Assembly: GCF_000213175.1 (NCBI RefSeq)
Contig: NW_009799179.1
Span: 817,713 to 881,712 of the forward strand
Direction of reading: 5' to 3'
Length of the DNA stretch: 64,000 bases
Source of the DNA: Neurospora tetrasperma FGSC 2508
Taxonomy: Eukaryota; Ascomycota; Sordariomycetes; Sordariales; Sordariaceae
Position 1 is the stretch's first letter; the number at the start of each line of letters is the position of its first letter. Below the pieces are notes generated by a model. That model made no database searches and had not been told where the DNA came from. It was given only the letters and a program-made list of their open reading frames with translations. Both the position numbers and the translations under genes were made by a program. Shown one piece after another: positions 26,986 to 39,500 of the stretch.

Positions 26986-28383
26986 TTGTGATAACTACAT
27001 GATCCCTTGGTGATGACTAATGCGGACTGGTTGATGCTGGATAATACATAATAGTATGTACAATTGTGCCTGGCGAGCTTGGCCGGGGAGAAGGACCCGG
27101 GTGAAGCAAAGATCAACACACTAGGGAAGCGAGGGAAGGGGGAGAAAGAGGATGAAGGACGGGACCCGGACCCTAGTGTCCACTGCCCTGAGCAACAATG
27201 TGTAAGCTAACCCCACCCATCAGATGGAACGGGTCTACAATCTGCAAGACTATCGCTGTTTTCTGGAGGACCGATATCAGGAGCAGTTCCTTCGGGGACT
27301 TTTTGGACTTTTGATGTCACTTCACTTGTTGCTCATCCACAATGTTCTCCAGCAGTTGGATGAACAACACGAGTCAGGTACCGCTCCTCTGGTCAACGTC
27401 TAGTCAACTCAACTATACCTTATCCAGCTTCCCTTGTTGCCGGAAATAAACTCGATGGGACCGGGTACCTTGGCTGAACCCAGGCTGGCCATGACAGCTG
27501 ACCAACACGTTGGATTCAACAAGGATGCCGTCTGGACGTTTTCCATCAGAATGTAATGTAATAGTACACTACATAGTACTCGAGAGATATTTGATGCTCG
27601 TGCCAAGCTACCACCTACCTAGACGAGGCGTTGTCAAGATCTAGATGTACTACACTACTTACCTACGTATCGATTCTCTGGCCCATCGATTCCCACTACG
27701 GTGGTCCTAACGCACCCGCATGCAGTGCTGCGGGTCACCTCACCTCCCCATCAGGTCCCAGCCCAGGGCAAGTACAACCGCAGTTATCGAACGACCTAGT
27801 GTACCTAGCTTGGGACCCAATGGGGGCACGCTGAAGGGCCGCGGAAGTGGTGGGCCGCAAGGTACCTCCAGTGTACAGTGGGCAAGTCAACGAAAGCCGA
27901 GACCTCTCACATCCTGGGACCTCGTCCGAGAATCGTCCTTAATTCCAACTTCCTTTTTTTTTCCTCCCCATTCCCGTTCATTGCCTCCTCTTTCCTCTCC
28001 GCCTACTTTCCTTGTCACGAGGGTAAACAACTGGTGTCTCAGTCTCGGTTTCCTACGCTGGTCTGTCTCGTGGGCTTTGTTCGTTCTACGCCTCGCCTTT
28101 CTTCTTTAATAGATCTCTCTTTCAAATACCAGGCATCTTGTGTTTATCAGACTCTGGGGGAAAAAAAAAAAAAAAAAAGTTGTCATCCCTCCCCTACTCC
28201 GTCATCGTCACCACATATCACACTTACCACATTCGCGATCCCGTTGCAACAATCCAATCTCCCGCAGACAACTTAACACTAGATTTTCCTACGCATTCAT
28301 ACACGCTGTCGCCCTCAACGCCTCCGGGCCCCGCCTCGCCGACTGCCCAATGCCGGCTTCCTCGAGGCAACCCTTCCTCCACG

Positions 28384-30231
28384 ATGGCTACCATCGAGCC
28401 ACGGCTTATGCACCTCTCAACCGTACTTAACACCCAGCAAGCCGATAGCCCTTCACCTATACAGCTCGGTCCTATAACGGCCCCCGTGAACAGCAACTCG
28501 CTCTATTTACCTACCCTGCCCCGCGATGCTGGACAACAACCACAACAACAACAACAGCAGCAGCAGCAGCAGAGAACCGACAAGCAACTGCCGACTCTGC
28601 CACCGATTCACACGCTCAGTAACGAGTCTATGACCAAGCAGACGCCCAGGATAGACCTGTTCGCAAGCGATTCTGCCGCTCGCCACCCTCCTTCGAGTCA
28701 TTCACTCCAATTGCTGCTTTCATCAAACTCCCCAGAGACAAGCAGCACGCCCCTCTCTCTGCGCAGACCTGCAGGCGACCACCCCGATGCTCTTCAGGAT
28801 GCCTACAACAAGAAGCGACAGCGGGCTCTCGCTGCCAAAGACGATTATGTCCAGCTGCCTCAGCCTCTCAAGAAGCAGAAATCCACCCAAGAGGTGGTTC
28901 TTCAACAAGTAGTCACGGTCCCACCCATCCTTAACGGCCTTCACGAACCGCCACCCAACCCCAACGCCAGCAGGTTTCCTCCAATACTCTCCGGCGTTGT
29001 CGACCATGAGCCACCGAGGATAAGCGGCTACATGCATGATCTCAGTCCTCCGACCCATGTCCCTGCCTCGGCAACCACAACTCCACCCGCCGAGTGGTCC
29101 ATTACATCCCCACCCCCAACAGACGGAGACAAGACCAGTGGCGGAGCCAAGGCGAAACGGAGGGCGGCGAAACCACGGAGAAAGTGGTCCGATGAGGAAA
29201 CCAACAATCTCTTACTGGGTGTCAGTCGGCATGGTGTTGGAAAATGGACGACCATTCTGGAGGATCCCGACTACAAGTTCAACGACCGGACTGCCGGTGA
29301 CCTCAAGGATCGGTTTCGGACCTGCTGTCCCGAGGAGCTTCGTGGGGGTTCAGGCAAGAGAAGCCCTGCGGCCGACAAGTCTACGTCAGGCGAACCAAGT
29401 ACGCACATGAGCAGCAGGCACAAGAATGGCTTGTCGCTGGACGCTCTCTTGAGCAACCCAGAGGCTGGACCGAGTGATAAGGATAGGGGTGACTCCGACT
29501 CGGCCCCTGCAAAGCAGAGAAAGAGTCGGGCACACCGGAAGAAGATGGAAGATCTTGTCGAACTGGGAATTAGGGGTCCATTCAAAAAGTCGCACCGTCG
29601 TGAGCGGCGTCCATTTACGGACTTGGACGACAAGGAAATTCTGGCGGGGCTCAAGAAACACGGGCCGGCTTGGACCAAGATCCAACGCGATCCAGAGTAT
29701 CATCTTCAGAGCCGCCAACCCACGGATTTGCGCGACCGGGTTCGCAACAAGTATCCGCAAATTTACGCAAGCATTGAGAAGACCAATCCCCGGGATAAGG
29801 ACCATCAAGCGCGCGGGAGTGCGGAGGCGTCTACATCCAGCATCAGTCTGCTGGAGCCTTCCATTCACCCTACGATATCCAAAACTCTCGAGCCGACCAT
29901 AGCACGATCGATAGAATCGCAAGTATCGCGACAGAGCTCGAGGGAGGAGTTGCCAAAGTGGCTCCCGAATACGACATGCGAACCGACAGAGACGCTACCC
30001 GGTCTGGCTTCTGTCTTTGCTGACTTGCCCGACGGTCCTCTGTCGTCGTCATATTTCGGAGGACCTCCCGACATGGATATATCCCGACTCCTGCTAAACG
30101 ATGCCCAAGATCCTTCCTCAGCCTCGGAGCGCCTGAGATATGGACAGGGAGGTATGGGGGGAGGAGCGCCAGTTATTTCAGGAGGTCAGGATGGTTTATC
30201 GGGCGGATCCGCCCATCGGAGGGCTCTCTGA
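28384..30231 (+). CDS. Double telobox-Myb protein, Tay1/Teb1-like telomere-repeat binding factor
   Basis: A single exon of 615 residues. The start was chosen at the MATIEPR methionine; the open frame continues upstream through a lysine-rich stretch that looks like untranslated leader. The N-terminal 260 residues are Pro/Ser/Gln-rich with a polyglutamine tract at about residues 50-63. The first Myb domain (about 265-322) has KWSDEET and the telobox-type third helix DLKDRFRTC. The second (about 405-462) has RRPFTDLDDKE and DLRDRVRNKYP. Two telobox Mybs in one protein are the mark of Yarrowia Tay1 and fission yeast Teb1/Mug152, which bind TTAGGG-type DNA at telomeres and in promoters. A nuclear DNA-binding role is therefore likely. 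The C terminus carries no recognised domain. The next gene downstream is rps4. Confidence 0.85.
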   Translation: MATIEPRLMHLSTVLNTQQADSPSPIQLGPITAPVNSNSLYLPTLPRDAGQQPQQQQQQQQQQRTDKQLPTLPPIHTLSNESMTKQTPRIDLFASDSAARHPPSSHSLQLLLSSNSPETSSTPLSLRRPAGDHPDALQDAYNKKRQRALAAKDDYVQLPQPLKKQKSTQEVVLQQVVTVPPILNGLHEPPPNPNASRFPPILSGVVDHEPPRISGYMHDLSPPTHVPASATTTPPAEWSITSPPPTDGDKTSGGAKAKRRAAKPRRKWSDEETNNLLLGVSRHGVGKWTTILEDPDYKFNDRTAGDLKDRFRTCCPEELRGGSGKRSPAADKSTSGEPSTHMSSRHKNGLSLDALLSNPEAGPSDKDRGDSDSAPAKQRKSRAHRKKMEDLVELGIRGPFKKSHRRERRPFTDLDDKEILAGLKKHGPAWTKIQRDPEYHLQSRQPTDLRDRVRNKYPQIYASIEKTNPRDKDHQARGSAEASTSSISLLEPSIHPTISKTLEPTIARSIESQVSRQSSREELPKWLPNTTCEPTETLPGLASVFADLPDGPLSSSYFGGPPDMDISRLLLNDAQDPSSASERLRYGQGGMGGGAPVISGGQDGLSGGSAHRRAL

Positions 30232-31004
30232 AGCGCGAGGTAACAGGTAGGCATGCAGAGAGCTTGCTACAACATTGCAATTTCTTGCCGCCAGCGCGAG
30301 AGATCTTTTGTCGTCTCTAACACACGGGAATTATCGCACGGTAAACGGCCGGCGCATTGTTTGAACTTGACAAACTTTCATTTGTTTTTTTTTTTTGCTA
30401 TGTTATCAGCGTATATGGGTTTCTAGATACAGGGCGTCACCGGTCATCAAGGCAGGCTTCGCGAAACACCTTTTTTATTTCTTTTGCGTTTATACACATC
30501 GGGCGGCGTCAGTCAAGGGGCTGACAAAAGATTGGGATCAGGAACTTGGGGGCACGCATTTGTCTTTGAAGAAGGACAGACAACTTTGGGAGGAGTGCGT
30601 CACACATATTCATGGAGAGCATCTTCTTGGTTGGGGCCGGGATCGATCCACAGTCAGAATCGAGGCAGGAGCAACCGTCAACAATGGGAGGAAGACGAGA
30701 TGACGAGAGATACAACCAGAAGAGATAGGAAACATCAGTGACGGTCAATTCACGCAAACTACTTCGCAGTAGGATGCCTAGTACTTAAAGTATACGAGCA
30801 AAGCAAATATGAGTTCGATTGACTTCAACAAGAGTGGTTGACATTGGGTTTCTTTTCGAGTCAGCGTATCAAACACGAGCCTGGTGAGAGCGTTTGTTTG
30901 TTTGTTGATGATATGATGTCAGGCCACCGCTGGTGAGGATCTGGTGATGACATTTCAGGGAGAACACCTCACAGCCGGGAAGACAGATGGGCGATCAACG
31001 TGGC

Positions 31005-31017
31005 CAACCCTAACCCC
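31005..31017 (-). promoter_or_regulatory. Telomere-like motif upstream of rps4
   Basis: The plus strand reads CAACCCTAACCCC, which on the minus strand is GGGGTTAGGGTTG, one and a half TTAGGG units. It lies about 265 bases before the rps4 start codon. TTAGGG-type sites bound by Tbf1/Teb1-class factors are known in ribosomal protein gene promoters of several fungi; function here is inferred. Confidence 0.45.
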
Positions 31018-31168
31018 GAACGCAGCCTACCCTCAGCTGGTGACTACTCCACAGGAAGTGAGGCGTCGCAGTGGGGCGCAAAACAGGATGTGGAGCACAG
31101 ACCAAGAACTCACGAAACTGCCAAGCGCCAAGTGCAATTGCCGGCTGTCACCGCCCACCCACAGGACG

Positions 31169-31178
31169 CTAGGGTTTT
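31169..31178 (+). promoter_or_regulatory. Second telomere-like motif upstream of rps4
   Basis: CTAGGGTTTT lies about 100 bases before the rps4 start, matching five or six bases of the telomere unit. Alone it would be unremarkable; it is listed because a stronger copy lies 160 bases upstream. Confidence 0.3.
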
Positions 31179-31277
31179 CGAGGCACAAAACACTTTTCAT
31201 ATTTACCTGGCCGGCCTCTTCGACGAACTTTCCCTCCTGATTTTCTCGACCAGCAAATCCATTAGCCAACCGTCAAA

Positions 31278-32504
31278 ATGGGCAGAGGACCGTAAGTACA
31301 CCACCATCCATACGGATCGTTGACGACGATTCTTGATTCGACGATGCTTTCCGGCGACGCAGCATTTGGATGACCAGTCTCGAGTTCGGTCACGTCCTCG
31401 AAATTGGGCGCCAAACGCTGCGACACCAAAAGATCGCGTGGAGATGTCGCAAAAACTAAGCCTTCCAGCGACGGCAATGACTGACTCCGACTCCCTACTG
31501 CAGGAAGAAGCACCAGAAGCGCCTTAGCGCCCCCTCGCACTGGCTTCTCGACAAGCTGTCGGGTGTCTATGCTCCTCGCCCTTCCGCTGGTCCTCACAAG
31601 CTCCGCGAGTGCATGCCCCTCATCGTCTTCGTGCGCAACCGCCTCAAGTATGCGCTCAACTATCGTGAGACCAAGGCCATCATGATGCAGCGCCTCATCA
31701 AGGTCGATGGCAAGGTCCGCACCGACATCACCTACCCCGCCGGCTTCATGGACGTCATCACCATCGAGAAGACTGGCGAGAACTTCCGTCTCATCTACGA
31801 CACCAAGGGCCGTTTCACCGTCCACCGCATCCAGGATGAGGAGGCCAAGTACAAGCTCGGCAAGGTCAAGCGCGTCCAGCTTGGCAAGGGCGGTATCCCA
31901 TTCTTGGTTACGCATGATGCCAGAACGTAAGTTCTGCCCACATCTATCAGCCGTTGGACCAAGCTTTGGTAGATACGCGTGGAAGTTCACCCTTCCACTC
32001 CCCCCACATGTCCGTCCTACGCGACACCTTTGCGGGAAAGTGGAATGGGGGAACTCATCCTCTGCGATCACACAACTACAAGCGAGATCTAAACGGCTGG
32101 TATGTCCAAACTTTCCCCTCCCACGGTTGACTAACCTCTTGTGCGTGATAAACAGCATCCGCTACCCCGACCCCTTGATCAAGGTCAACGACACTGTCAA
32201 GATCAACCTTGAGACTGGCAAGATCGAGGACTTTGTCAAGTTCGACACTGGTGCCATCGCCATGGTTACCGGCGGTCGTAACATGGGTCGTGTTGGTGTC
32301 ATCACCCACCGTGAGCGTCACGATGGTGGTTTCAACATCATCCACGTCAAGGATGCTCTTGACAACACCTTCGCTACCCGCGAGTCCAACGTTTTCGTTA
32401 TCGGCTCCGAGAAGCCCTGGATCTCCCTTCCCAAGGGCAAGGGTGTCAAGCTCTCCATCGCTGAGGAGCGTGACCGCCGCCGCGCCAACGCTCTTGCCCA
32501 CTAA
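31278..32504 (+). CDS. rps4: 40S ribosomal protein S4 (eS4)
   Basis: Three exons (31278-31291, 31504-31926, 32156-32504) encode 261 residues, the usual eS4 length. The first exon is only 14 bases, encoding MGRGP, and splices in phase 2 to [20 protein letters not shown]. Both long introns (212 and 229 nt) have GTAAGT-type donors. The order is the N-terminal RS4 region, the S4 RNA-binding region around [20 protein letters not shown], the central domain [17 protein letters not shown], and a C-terminal KOW region with [11 protein letters not shown]. The protein is a structural part of the cytosolic small subunit. Codon use is strongly biased to C-ending codons, as expected for high expression. 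An early tiny exon and sizeable first introns are typical of fungal ribosomal protein genes. Confidence 0.97.
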
Positions 32505-33454
32505 ATGTGTGCAAGTGTGTTTTCTGGTGCTTCATGACTAAGGATTTCGGGCATAACGGGGGCTTTGGCTTGTTGATACCTAACGTTCACTGAAAAAATG
32601 CATGCTGGGATGGAGTTCATAGGGGAATGTGAAATTCAAGATACCCGTCGCGTAAGAGCGACGACCCTTAGCTCCGTACCTAGGTATTTCTAGTTTTAGC
32701 TGGATGCCTAAACATGGCTCCCTGATACTGGATCACAACAACCGGCCCTCTGGCCCTACGCCTTATTCAAACTTTGTCGGATCCCATTTTTCTCGCCTTC
32801 GTGAATGTGATGTGCTTACCTACTCTACCCATTCGCGATATCTCGACGTCTGACGACATTACACTATCCGAGAGTTCTAGCTGGGGTTTAATTCATCACG
32901 CAACAAATGTGTGTACCAACCATGCCCAAGATGGCCTCATGCCGTGACGACACAACAACCAACAACCTCCGATCACTCACCTCTGGACCACTCGGTCAAT
33001 TCGACCATTCCCCCAAGGCACCCGCCGCGTTACTCTATGTTCGTCCCGCCCTTACCCATCAGCATCATCATCTTCTAGATTAGGATTCTAAAGGTTTGAC
33101 TTGACGCAGCACATGATCCATCCATAACATGTCACAACATACGTGCTGACCATTAGCACCTGATACGGTCTTCTTCTTCCACGATGCCCGGCAACAACGA
33201 CAGACTCGCAACCCATTCCAAGATCATATGTGATCACTTCCGCATTTTCGTCTTCGTTTGCCACTCGACTTGGCTCTGCATCTGTATCGAGGCACCAGTC
33301 AGTATCTAAACAGCCCTGTCACTTTCCCGCTCTTTTCCTTATACACTTTTAAGCCATTCAACCACTGCACACTCTCTTCCAAGCTAGCCTAGGTAGGCCC
33401 CAAGTCTAGAACAGACTAGAAAAGAATAGAAAAGTTTTGTCTTTGTTGCTAGGA

Positions 33455-33511
<57 letters not shown>

Positions 33512-36500
33512 TATTTGTCATAGCAACTGTTTTGACTTTTACTAGGAATACCTAGCCATCTTGAGTTCACTCACTCACTCCTGAAAGGCCAATCAGGAAC
33601 CCCTTCTCTCCCCTTAACTTTCGGTCATCAAACAAATTGTATCTCCATTTTCGAGATAAATGTCTCTAGTAAGGTAAGGTAGGTACAAATGCGACAAAAA
33701 CAGCCGTTTCCCCCCCCGGCTGGAGATCTCAGCTGTGTGTGAATTATGTGAAACATTGATCCCTACTTCTATATAGAGGTAGGCCAAGTACCCAGATACT
33801 TTCCTCTCTTGACTTAAGCTCGACCACACAGAAACATCAACGTTGTCAACCTAGAGTACCGATGTGGAAGGCGTTACATGCGTTGAATATGTAAGTGGTG
33901 GCAGTGACAATCGTTGGAGGCGCTGGAAGTGCTGGAAGCGCTATAAGTGTTGGCAACGACTGTGGACAGGGGAGAGAAGGTGGGAAATGAATGGTTCCGG
34001 GGACGACGGTAGCTGCATGTGGCGAGCGGCCAGAGGAATGCGAAGTTGCCCCTCTGCCAGTAGGCGAGCTGAGGAGCCGGGAGGAGGGCGCTCACTGGTG
34101 GGTACTTTCTGTGATGGTGGCGCCGGAAGCGTCAAGTCGGGCATCCAAATAAGTCAGGAAGGAAGCAAGCTCGGCAGGGCTAGGCTAAGCCGAGCTGAGC
34201 ATATACAGTACTCGACTGCTTGGTGGTAGACTGCTGGCTTGGGGTTGAGACTCAAAAGCCAAGGGAGGCAGATTCGCAGGATACCTGGGTAGGTATGCGA
34301 GTGACTGGGAAAGGGGAGGATGGTAAGGACGCAAAACGCGGTTACCGCGCTGTTGTTGGACTTACTGGCGGAACTAGTCCTTCCGGCTGGAAGGAGTCGG
34401 GTGTGATGAGATACGATGGTATGTTGGATGCGATGTGATGGTATAGGGTTGCTCAGTGGTGATGGAGTAGTGAAGTATTGGTTCTCGGATGGACATGGGA
34501 TAAGTAGATGGGGCGTTTACGAGAGCAGACAAATTACTGGATCTCTGTACAGACTTCCCTCGCTCCCCTCTTGGTTCCGAAGACAATAGCGGGCAATTAT
34601 CAGGGCTCGGGTGACGGGTGTCTTGGTCTAAGCGAATCATGGTGTTGTCTGTTTTTTTCGACGGCTTGACGGGGCGGAAAGGCAGCAGACCCCAAGTCGG
34701 GGCTTGACGGAGTAGAAATGGTGACTTTGTTAGGCTTGATATGAGAAGATACAAGGAAGAAGAGGATGAAGGGATTGGGAAAAGGATTCGGGAGGCTTTC
34801 TATTTCGGCCTTGGCATCATTTCTATCCCTACGGGTGAAGTTTTGAGTGGGTTGGGCTGGACGTTGGTGCCATATGGATGAGAATATCCTTCAGCGCTTC
34901 CACCTCTCTACCCCCTTTTGATGGCAGTATCCAGGTCATCGACTTCCAAGACACATCCATCATTAAGAAAGATGCTACAGCAGATCACACTTTTATCCAC
35001 CTGCATCGACTAGGCGTAGGTGACCCACACCACTGTAAGCTGTTATAGTGACTTAAAGCTAGCTCCCAGGGAGTCACTTAACTGCGCAGTCTGATTTACC
35101 AAACCACTCGGATAGGCCGAAGGCTTGATGTCTTATTTCATTGTTGCTTCGTGAATGACGGCGCTTTAGTCTTCGTTCTTCCGAGTGACTGTACACTATT
35201 CGCAAAATTGTGTCGGCGACTGGCTCGATATGTGGTGTAGTTGAGAAGCCGGAGGAAGAACCGCCTTATAAGACTCAGCCCTTGTTCGAATTTGCTCCGT
35301 ATCATGACCATTTGAGCTAGTCAAAGCTCTTGTCGCCATGCTCACTGTGTTTTGCCGTTTCTTATTCCCTCCTTTCCCATGAAAGTGGCTTTTCAACGTC
35401 TAGTTTCTTTGCCCGCGTCCTTTTCCATTATGTGACGACTTGCCAAGTGCGAGTATCGAAGCCTTTTGGGTCCTCAACATAAGCCGCTGTCCTTTTTCCA
35501 ACTGTGTAATCCCAGAACCGCGAGTGGCTAGGAATTACAAACTGAAATTTGCCTACAGTTCCGTACGGTGAGCGGATGCTCATTCACCGATGAGTTGTGA
35601 TTGCCTTCATCTGATTGCGTCGCCTTGGGTTATGCTCAGCAGTACTCTGAAGATAAGTAAGCTTTTTTCTGTGTCACTCGGCACATACTTGCCACCTTTA
35701 TTATTCACGGCAACAATTCATCCCAGAGTTCTCCTGTCTTAACTCTAAGAACAGAGCAGGGACGACCAAGCCCCCGGAGCCACATGGTCACCAAGCCAAG
35801 CCAGGCACGGCAAAGGCCGTTGGTGTCGAAGTAAGTGAGGCTGAGGCATATACGGACCCTTGATTCAAGTGCAGGTAGTACATATCGAGTAATGGTAAGA
35901 CTATGTAGTATGAGATAGAATGGCCGGTACCACTCATATCCTCGTGAGCACAACATCCCAAGGCTTGCCTCATGGTTCACGACAATTTATGAGAAAAGAA
36001 ATGAGAAATGGGGAAGGACCCGTGGTGAGAAGAGGTAAGAGCCCGGGGTAAAAGGGTGAATTCATACTATTGGTGGGTGTCAGCATATTTCGTAGGTGTT
36101 GGCTAGCTGGGACCTTTCTTGAACATTCACAGGATTGAATATGAAGCGATGTTTCTGTTTGCTCGTATGTTTGTGTTTTAGCGTTGATGTCAATGTCGAT
36201 ACAAAGTAATCACTCACCTTATGCGAAGGCGAACTAAACTGGTTTGCCGTGGCTGGTTGGTACCCTCGAAGCTGAATGTTAGCTATTCAACTGACGTCTC
36301 ATCTGGCCCTTCTGCCCAGTCTCGTGACCATCAGCTGACGTGCGGGTAAATGCTTGAAGGGTGCGGAAGGCTTTTCTCGTCACGTTCATCCATCAGTCAC
36401 CCGTTCTTCTGGAAGGGATGAGTGGTAGGTACTGTCTTGACAAAATTTGAGTTGTCAACTGAACTACACTACTTCCCAGCGATGTCCGGATGCTGATCAT

Positions 36501-39500
36501 CGTACATGAGATAAGCAAGCGAGCGCAGTGGTCTCGATTCTATGTGATGTTTGTCACACCGTCAAAACCAATCTCGGCTGAGGTGTAGAAAAGGGAAAGG
36601 GTCACAATTGATGGGCACTAGTTCATCCATGATCTTCATTGGTTTCCTAACCATAACAAGCTCTGCCGCACCTTCTTGTATGAAGCGCTAGATGTACAAA
36701 ATCGTACGCTTGGGCCAAGGGCACGGTCCGAAGCATCTTGATTGAGGCGTACAGTAGCTTCCTGCGTGACGAATGCGGCTTCGGTTGTGAAGTTTAATAA
36801 TACTGGCTAAGTCGGCGATATCCAGCTGGTCAGGGATTTGTCTTGGATGCTACCAGAAGGATGGAGATTGGGTAATGCAGTCCAGTCAATAAAGTACTCA
36901 GACACAAGGGGTGCTGTGAGGATGCACACCATACATACACTACCGTAGTGACGAAGGCCGATCAGAGGTCTTGAAGTTGCCATTGCTACTCGCCACACTT
37001 GATCGTTGGCTCCCGCCCTAACGGCGGCTGCTGGGCTTCTGGTTTCTGAGAGAGTTCTGGAACCCGAGTCGGCGTCGAGCTTTCTGCCTGCCGTGCCATC
37101 TCTCTCGATGAGTGGGCAAGCGGGCGGCTGTCTGACCCTGCCGACCTGTCAACTCTGCGTAAGACATGTTGCTTTTTCTGCTCCAAGAATTTGGAGGTGG
37201 CGTCTCGCTTAGGCTCTCGCCGATGTCGTCTGTAATGACAACCCGGACGCTTTATGCCTTGGCATCTCCGAAGAAACGAGACGATCAAAAATTGACAAAA
37301 ATGTTTGGGCTTGGAAGTTTGCTTTCCTTGCTCGATATATGGAGTGTATGGCACGTCAGCCGAAGGAGTGGGCACTGTACTTGGAGATGTGATGCGGTAG
37401 GTGTGACGACGGGCAATTGCGATTGCTGAGGGTGTGGGTAGAAGTTGGTGTATCATTGATGGCTCAACTTGATAGGTATCAAGAGGCCCAAAGAAATCGA
37501 AAAGAAGAACGAGGAGGATTTCAACGACTTGGTCAGATTCCTTGGTTCTAAGAAAGCGGTCTGCAAGGTAAGAAATGGAAGCCATTCCCACAGGAGCGCA
37601 TGAACAACGTAAGCTGAAAGAAGACGAGGCAGGAATTCCGAGGTAGGGAGACTAAGTAAGATTCTGTAATGTCGTTGGTCTGGTGGTGGGACCGTGTAAC
37701 CCCATGACGGTAAATCTGCTCTTCTGGGACGCAGGCAGAATGGCGACACTTGTGCCAGATGGACAGGACTCACACGCTTTGTCTCAGAGACAATGAATGT
37801 TGGAAGCTGGTTGGTGGTGAATTTGCAGTCTGAGGCTCAGCGATTTGTACCTCTTGAAAGCGGTCAGTCGGATCCATAGGTACTATTCCACTTGACGATT
37901 GAAATGATGTTGACTGCAGTGATGATGTGGGAGTGCGGCAACAAGTCTGACTCTGCAAAGCTCTTCCCCCCCACTGCCGAAGATGGAGGGGTAAGAGATG
38001 GAAGGGCAGATTTGGCAAGAAGGAGCGAGGATGCTCACAGGCAGTCTTGAGCCAAAGCGGAGTGTTGTTCAGAGTTTGAAGTGGAAAGAAGGTTAGAGTA
38101 AGGGTCGTTGTCGCCGTCGTCGTCGTGATTCGATCTCCGCGTGTTGTGCAGTGAGTGTCCGTGGAGCTGTTGTGGGCTTCTGGAGGTGGGACCGCCCGCT
38201 CCCCGCCGTGAAGCCAGGTGCTTCAATGTGGGGCAGTTGTACCGGCTTGGCATCTCCGTAGGGCAATCGCGGGCAAGGAGGGGCTACTGTACCTAGATTG
38301 TAGCGGCAGGAGCTTAGGTAGGCGGGGGTCCGCCAGGTTCCACATGGGTTCCTTCCGCTCACATTTTCAAACTTTACGCATCTGAGCTGCGCCTTCCAAC
38401 ATTGTATTGTCTATCACCAAAAGCACCGCACTTCAGTCCAAAACAAAGGCAACCATCCGGTCAATCACTGCTCTTGCTATCCTGCTACTTTACCAGCCTC
38501 TTCGACAGGTTTCACCGCATTCCATCCATGTTTCTCTCAACGAGGTTCGGTGAGTCCTCCAGCTGACCGATCGTGACTGCGTTGAGAAGCGAGAATATCT
38601 TTCACGCAACACAACACGACTCGGCGAGCATCCCGAACTTGGCCGGATTGGCGGACAGGAATTGATGGCAATTCCACGGGGCGTGTGAAAAGTTGCACCG
38701 CGGCATCTCAACCGAAGTAGTAAACGAAGTGCCAAAAGGCTCCCGGTCGTTTCTTTCCCCGCACTTAATTATCAGTCTTGAGGAGTCTGTCGCCGTCGCC
38801 TCGCTCTTGTGGTCCCGTCTGAGGAAATGGATGACTCTAGCAAGTCTGACCTCACTCCACTTCTGCCACTCATCTTTCCAGGTTGTTTGCTCCCGCAACT
38901 TACTGCCAACTATATCACTTGTCTTTTGTCCTCATGACCTCGGCAGTCAAATCCAATTTCCGTGCTTACTACTGCTTTTTCTACCACGCTTCTGCGCTGA
39001 AGTTGCTGGACAAGCATTATGATGGGGTGGGGGGATTCCTCCCATCAAAACATATAGTGCGAAAGAGGGTCAGGGATGATATTCATCGTATGGTGAGTGT
39101 CCGTCATGGTACAGAGTTTCACAAACTGACAGTACCAAAAGCACTTCAGAAGGTGATGAGGCCGTGGAGAGCTGGCTGACTTCTTGACTCCCTTGAAGTG
39201 GCAAGGAGCGGCATTCTTTCACCGAAATAACCGAATACGGCCCCGGCGGTTCCAATAACCCGGTAATGAACACACCACTGCCATCTATACGTCTGCCAGA
39301 TTAAACTTTCCCGAGCTTTAATACAGATACACGCTATGGACAACTTCAAACTTGGTTCCCTCAAGTGACGGGATTATCGCACATTGCACACTCTTCACCG
39401 CATTTTCCGTTGGTGATTGCGGCCCGACCAGGTGGGCGAAGAGCTGATGCGTCAGACAAAAGCAAGTGATCAGTAACAGATGCGACCTACGCACGGCAAC

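Larger units (their letters stand above)
25036..28383. other. Intergenic and 5' leader of the telobox-Myb gene
   Basis: No gene is recognised. The interval contains the ACACT array at 26846-26888 and a long homopolymer at 26929-26982. The last 450 bases are C/T-rich with a poly(A) run near 28160, looking like the promoter and 5' untranslated region of the downstream gene. Open frames at 25846-26346 are low-complexity. Confidence 0.45.
30232..31277. other. Intergenic between telobox-Myb gene and rps4
   Basis: This holds the 3' region of the Myb gene and the rps4 promoter. Two telomere-like motifs lie in the rps4-proximal 280 bases (listed separately). No gene is seen. Confidence 0.5.
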